Origin: Planctomycetota bacterium
GTDB lineage: Bacteria > Planctomycetota > SZUA-567
Length of the DNA stretch: 58,088 bases
Direction of reading: 5' to 3'
Assembly: GCA_020060765.1 (NCBI GenBank)
Contig: JAGUZQ010000055.1
Location: forward strand, 1-58,088
Both the position numbers and the translations under genes were made by a program. This document shows positions 54,665-58,088 of this stretch, in pieces (position 1 is the stretch's first letter; each line of letters starts with the position of its first letter). The notes beneath the pieces were generated by a model, which had not been told where the DNA came from, did no database searches, and saw only the letters and a list, made by a program, of their open reading frames with translations.

Positions 54665-55921
54665 TTACGCCAATTCCCCGCCGCTTTCCGGAACCGCTGC
54701 CTCCGGATCGCCCCGGTCAGGAGGAGGAGGCAGTTTATTATCCGGTTTTTTTTCCGGCGCTACTGGCGCGGCTTTCTCCTGCTTGCCGCTTTCCGCCGGA
54801 TCGCCTGCCTCCGGCGGCGGAGCGACAACTTCCGGCTGTCGGATATCTTCCCTCTCAGCAGGTATCTGCTCCTCCTTCACCGGTTCCGGAATTTTTTCCG
54901 CCGGGAACGATGGCGGAATTGCGACCGGCATCGCAGCCGGAACGACAGGCGCGCTTTCTTCAACCTCTTCAACCGGAGCCAGCGGCATCGACACCGGAAT
55001 CGCATCTGCTTCCGGGCGGCTGGGCGAAACCTGGATAAACAACGGCTTGCCGTCATCTTCGGGTTCAGTTGGCAGTTCCGGCAGCGCAGGCAGATTGAAT
55101 GATTCCACATCTACCGCGAGGCGCGACCTGTCCGGTTTCGGTTCTTCCGCCCGGGCGTAACCAGCGGGAATTATTTCGCTGGCGCTGCGCCGGTTCTGCT
55201 CCGGCAGGGGAATAGGGTCATTGGCATCGAATAGCCGCCCGTCGGGCAGGATGATGAAACTGCGCAAACCTTTTCCGCGCGCGGCTCCGCACAGCGCCAG
55301 TCCGTAAGGCGTGTATTTCAACATGAACACATGCGTGCGCGAACAAAGCAAGGCCGCGTCGTGCCGGAACGTCCGGGGCGCGGCTTCGCGCAGGTCGTTG
55401 ATTTCGCGGTTTTGCGAGCGGAGATATTGAATTTCGGGCGCGTCGTTGGCGGCGCGCAGGAAATTGCGCAGTTCCGCCTCGGCCAGCGCGATTCTCTCCC
55501 TCTCCGCCGCGACGAGAAACCATTGCCCATATTCCCGCACCAGCGTCGCCGTCACCATGATGCCTTCGCCATCGTCTGAACCGGCAGCGATGAATTTGAG
55601 CCTGGCGACGTCACCCGCGAGGTTGAACCTGCCGTTATCAAGCGGCGAAAGTACTGCCTCGTAGGCGGCGGTCAGGGGACTGTACAGCGAACTGAATTGC
55701 CGGTAGGAAAATACTTTCCGTGATTCCGGTGAAAAACAATCGTAAGCCTCGCGCATCCGTCCGGCGCGAAGCTGGTTCACGAACTCGTCCCACGTGGCGG
55801 CGGCACCAAAATTGCGCGCCTGCCCGGAAACAGGATTATCCTGCCCCAGGCCAACGCCGCCGAGACAGGCGCAAATAAGCATGAAACACCACAGGGGTGT
55901 CGCCGGATTTTTCCTCATCAT
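54665..55921 (-). CDS. Secreted protein of unknown function with proline-rich tail
   Basis: About 418 aa. The signal peptide (WCFMLICACLGGVGLG) follows the ATG at 55921; the frame is open 10 codons further up to a TTG, which I reject because the signal then starts too late. Residues about 30-140 (TWDEFVNQLRAGRMREAYDCFSPESRKVFSYRQF) resemble small NTF2/DUF4864-like folds. A helical part follows, and the last about 150 residues are rich in Pro, Ala and Glu. It lies 46 bp upstream of the parvulin-like gene, so the two are probably co-expressed. Confidence 0.65.
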   Translation of the reverse strand: MMRKNPATPLWCFMLICACLGGVGLGQDNPVSGQARNFGAAATWDEFVNQLRAGRMREAYDCFSPESRKVFSYRQFSSLYSPLTAAYEAVLSPLDNGRFNLAGDVARLKFIAAGSDDGEGIMVTATLVREYGQWFLVAAERERIALAEAELRNFLRAANDAPEIQYLRSQNREINDLREAAPRTFRHDAALLCSRTHVFMLKYTPYGLALCGAARGKGLRSFIILPDGRLFDANDPIPLPEQNRRSASEIIPAGYARAEEPKPDRSRLAVDVESFNLPALPELPTEPEDDGKPLFIQVSPSRPEADAIPVSMPLAPVEEVEESAPVVPAAMPVAIPPSFPAEKIPEPVKEEQIPAEREDIRQPEVVAPPPEAGDPAESGKQEKAAPVAPEKKPDNKLPPPPDRGDPEAAVPESGGELA

Positions 55922-56084
55922 AGCCGAATGGTAAAAATCCGGTACAGGCAAGTCAAGCGTTAATCAACTTTTATCGTACAATCTCCTGCGCTGTCGCAGA
56001 AAAACAGCAAACAGGCTTAGTGACTTACAGGCTATCTGGCAGACTGGTTTGTCGGCCTGGGGCAGAAAGAAGGCACGCGAAGGC

Positions 56085-56112
56085 TTGCGTGCGCGGTGTG
56101 ACATTATATAAT
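56085..56112 (+). promoter_or_regulatory. Sigma-70-type promoter of the zinc peptidase gene
   Basis: TTGCGT (56085-56090), a 16-bp spacer, and a perfect TATAAT (56107-56112), 28 bases before the ATG. Confidence 0.6.
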
Positions 56113-56140
56113 AGCCGTCTTATCATGAAAGGAAGTAACC

Positions 56141-56848
56141 ATGGCTTTTTACGGTATGTATATGAGTCCGCTGTACCTGATACTGGTGGGGCCGACCCTG
56201 TTGTTCGCGGCCTGGGCGCAGATCAAGGTGAAGTGGGCGTATTCGCATTATAGCCAGATTCTGAATTCCCGCCGCATGACTGGCGCGCAGGCCGCCGCCG
56301 ACATGCTTCGCCGTGAAGGCGTCAGTGATGTGACTATCGAGGAAGTTGACGGCTGGTTGAGCGACCATTACGATCCCGCCGCGAAAGCGTTAAGGCTTTC
56401 TCCCGGCGTCTATTCCGGCCAAAGCGTGGCGGCGGTAGGCATTGCCTGCCACGAGGCGGGACATGCGTTGCAGCACGCGGGAGGCTATGCCGCGCTGGGT
56501 ATCCGTTCGCTGCTGGTGCCGACGGCGAAACTGGGAAGCTGGCTGGCGTTTCCGCTGATCTTCGTCGGGTTCTGGATGCACGTAGCGCAACTTGCTATGG
56601 TCGGAATCATATTATTCGGCGCAGTCGTGGTTTTCCAGATTATCACCCTGCCGGTGGAATTCAACGCTTCCAGCCGGGCGAAAGACGCCTTGCAGCACAA
56701 CGGTATCCTGACCCGACCAGAGGAAATCGAAGGCGTGAATTCGGTGCTGAACGCGGCGGCCATGACCTACGTCGCCGCCACTCTGTCGGCGGTGGCGCAG
56801 TTGGTTTACTTTGCCTTGATATTGAGCGGCAACCGGCGGCGGGATTGA
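56141..56848 (+). CDS. YugP-type zinc metallopeptidase
   Basis: A 235-aa membrane metallopeptidase of the Zn_peptidase_2 family. The N-terminal helix (about 9-25) is followed by SPGVYSGQSVAAVGIACHEAGHALQ, with the zinc site H104-EAGH108, then two or three further helices (LVPTAKLGSWLAFPLIFVG; ILFGAVVVFQIITLP; AAATLSAVAQLVYFALIL). The physiological substrate is not known for the family. GGAAG precedes the ATG. A promoter with perfect TATAAT lies just upstream. Confidence 0.93.
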   Translation: MAFYGMYMSPLYLILVGPTLLFAAWAQIKVKWAYSHYSQILNSRRMTGAQAAADMLRREGVSDVTIEEVDGWLSDHYDPAAKALRLSPGVYSGQSVAAVGIACHEAGHALQHAGGYAALGIRSLLVPTAKLGSWLAFPLIFVGFWMHVAQLAMVGIILFGAVVVFQIITLPVEFNASSRAKDALQHNGILTRPEEIEGVNSVLNAAAMTYVAATLSAVAQLVYFALILSGNRRRD

Positions 56849-56871
56849 AACTATTTCCGGAAAGGAAGGAT

Positions 56872-58074
56872 ATGAGCGTAAGACGGATCGGCGCGATTGT
56901 AATCATTTACCTTGTCGCCACCGGCGGCTGGGCGATTCTGGGCACCACCACCCTGTTTCGCTCGCAGCAGTTCACCGACCTGCTGGGCAATAACGTCAAG
57001 CAGCTTTGGGGAACGCCGCTGGCGCAACAGGCTCCTTCTTTCCTGGCCAAAGTAAAGGACGGCGACACCGGCGAGTTTGTCATGCCGACGAAGAACGACT
57101 TGACCGTGCGGATTGACCTCGATTACCGGCAGAAAGGCCTGATCTGGTATCCCACTTACGCCGTGCATTTCAAAGGCGTCTATACCATAACCAATACCGG
57201 CACTGTTGCGCGGGATTATGGCTTTCACTTCACGTTTCCCTCGAAAACCGCGACCTACGACGAATTCGAGTTTCGCCTGGGAGAGGAGAAACTCGAAGTG
57301 CCGGTGAATATCGCCGCCGGCATCGACAAGGTCGTCGCCCTGGCTCCCGGCGAAAGCCGTACCCTTTCCGTGGGTTATCGCACGCGCGGACTGAAAAGCT
57401 GGCGCTACCAGATTGACCCGCAGGTCGGGCGGGTACAAAACCTGTCGCTGGTGATGCACACCGATTTCGCCGACCTCGACTACCCCGACGGTTCGTATTC
57501 GCCGACTTCTCCGGCAAAAATCGAAACCGGAGGCGCGGTGGTCGAGTGGCAGGCTTCCGATCTCATCACCCAGCAGGACATCGGAATCATTGTGCCGGAA
57601 AAGCTCAATCCCGGCCCGCTCGCCGGGCGCATCACCTTTTTCGCCCCCGTCTGCCTGCTCTTTTTCTTTATTCTCGTGGCCACCATCAGCATCATCCGAC
57701 GGGTGGACATCCACCCGATGCACTATCTTTTCGTTGCCGCCGGTTTCGCCGCATTCCACGTGCTGCTGGCGTATCTGGTGGATCACATCGATATTCACTT
57801 GGCCTTTATTCTCAGCGCCACCGTTTCCGTCACCCTGGTCACCAGCTACATGTCGGCGGCGCTGAAAGGCGGCTTCCCCCGGAAGGTTGCCATCGCCGGG
57901 CAATTCTTCTTTTTGGTGCTGTTCAGCTACAGCTTTTTCCTGAAAGGCATGACCGGGCTGGCCATCGCCCTCGGCAGCGTAGTCACCCTGGCGGTGCTGA
58001 TGCGGGTTACCGCCGGTTTGGATTGGAACGAGGTTTTTTCACGATCGAAAAATTCAGAAAAGGAATCGGCATGA
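56872..58074 (+). CDS. CreD-like inner-membrane protein
   Basis: A 400-aa protein. The N-terminal helix (about 4-22) is followed by a large beta-rich extracytoplasmic domain (about 30-260). The C-terminal cluster of helices with HPMHYLFVAAGFAAFH and a DWNEV end parallels E. coli CreD (HPMQYLLVGLS, IDWYSL). CreD is linked to envelope stress and colicin tolerance; its biochemistry is unknown. A TTG at 56845 is in frame, but GGAAAGG before the ATG at 56872 favours that start. It ends in an ATGA overlap with the next gene. Confidence 0.75.
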   Translation: MSVRRIGAIVIIYLVATGGWAILGTTTLFRSQQFTDLLGNNVKQLWGTPLAQQAPSFLAKVKDGDTGEFVMPTKNDLTVRIDLDYRQKGLIWYPTYAVHFKGVYTITNTGTVARDYGFHFTFPSKTATYDEFEFRLGEEKLEVPVNIAAGIDKVVALAPGESRTLSVGYRTRGLKSWRYQIDPQVGRVQNLSLVMHTDFADLDYPDGSYSPTSPAKIETGGAVVEWQASDLITQQDIGIIVPEKLNPGPLAGRITFFAPVCLLFFFILVATISIIRRVDIHPMHYLFVAAGFAAFHVLLAYLVDHIDIHLAFILSATVSVTLVTSYMSAALKGGFPRKVAIAGQFFFLVLFSYSFFLKGMTGLAIALGSVVTLAVLMRVTAGLDWNEVFSRSKNSEKESA

Positions 58075-58088
58075 CTGCTGTCACTGGA
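58071..58088 (+). CDS. Start of a further gene (partial)
   Basis: An ATG overlapping the CreD-like stop (ATGA) opens a frame, MTAVTG, that runs off the window. The coupling suggests a co-translated partner. Nothing more can be said. Confidence 0.45.

Noticed and set aside
56015..56060. Another TGGCTGAC-type word element (GGCTTAGTGACTTACAGGCT...)
   Set aside because: Only one degenerate arm can be seen and no pairing partner, so I do not list it as an element, although it may be a decayed half copy.

Overview
The window comes from a GC-rich Gram-negative bacterium. It carries lipid A and LPS genes (lpxK, an LptE-like lipoprotein, an O-antigen-ligase-type protein), a PilT ATPase, and a type II/IV pseudopilin of the form common in Planctomycetota, Lentisphaerota and related phyla. 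It also has many very large secreted or anchored TPR proteins and a GH172 (DUF2961) enzyme. A PVC-type or neighbouring phylum is my best guess. That is inference; no rRNA or other decisive marker is present, and I saw no tRNA.

Layout. 1-2.6 kb: an HDOD signalling protein, a cysteine-containing mini-protein and a DUF1848 protein, with consecutive ORFs overlapping at ATGA. 2.5-10.7 kb, minus strand: pilT, a BatA-like VWA membrane protein, a STAS protein, a YbgC-type thioesterase, a 984-aa TPR protein and lpxK. 11-18.7 kb, plus strand: a 992-aa TPR protein, an IclR-type regulator, an orphan membrane protein behind a clear sigma-70 promoter and a pair of operator-like sites, and a hybrid histidine kinase with two solute-binding sensor domains. 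18.8-30.1 kb, plus strand: housekeeping genes (folP, an M20 peptidase, the c-di-AMP pair cdaA/cdaR, pdxJ, dapA), tandem metallophosphoesterases, a polysaccharide deacetylase, a SurA/PpiD-like anchored protein and a CheD-receiver fusion. 30.1-49.1 kb, minus strand: a pseudopilin, an AlbA_2 protein of low GC, ftsH, lptE-like, several TPR or toroid secreted proteins, two small AT-rich ORFs, and a tight operon (1265-aa TPR, FlgN-like, NtrB-like kinase, NtrC-like sigma-54 activator, O-antigen ligase). 49.6-58 kb: a sugar-metabolism group (GH172, Gfo/Idh/MocA oxidoreductase, aldose 1-epimerase), a secreted parvulin-like protein with zinc ribbons, a proline-rich secreted protein, a YugP-type zinc peptidase and a CreD-like membrane protein.

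How they fit together. Much of the content concerns the envelope: lipid A, LPS transport and ligation, periplasmic folding factors, FtsH quality control, and TPR scaffolds. Several sensory proteins (HDOD, two histidine kinases, CheD-receiver, c-di-AMP) lie among them.

The most unusual non-coding content is a set of short non-autonomous palindromic elements. At least three are bounded by 11-12 bp direct repeats that look like target-site duplications (10836-11022, 18672-18739, 49209-49475). One family shares the terminal inverted repeat AGGGCTATCGCATTAAAA. Other hairpins are built from iterated short words (TGGCTGAC, AAGGGACT). A REP-like unit also supplies the last codons of the O-antigen-ligase gene.
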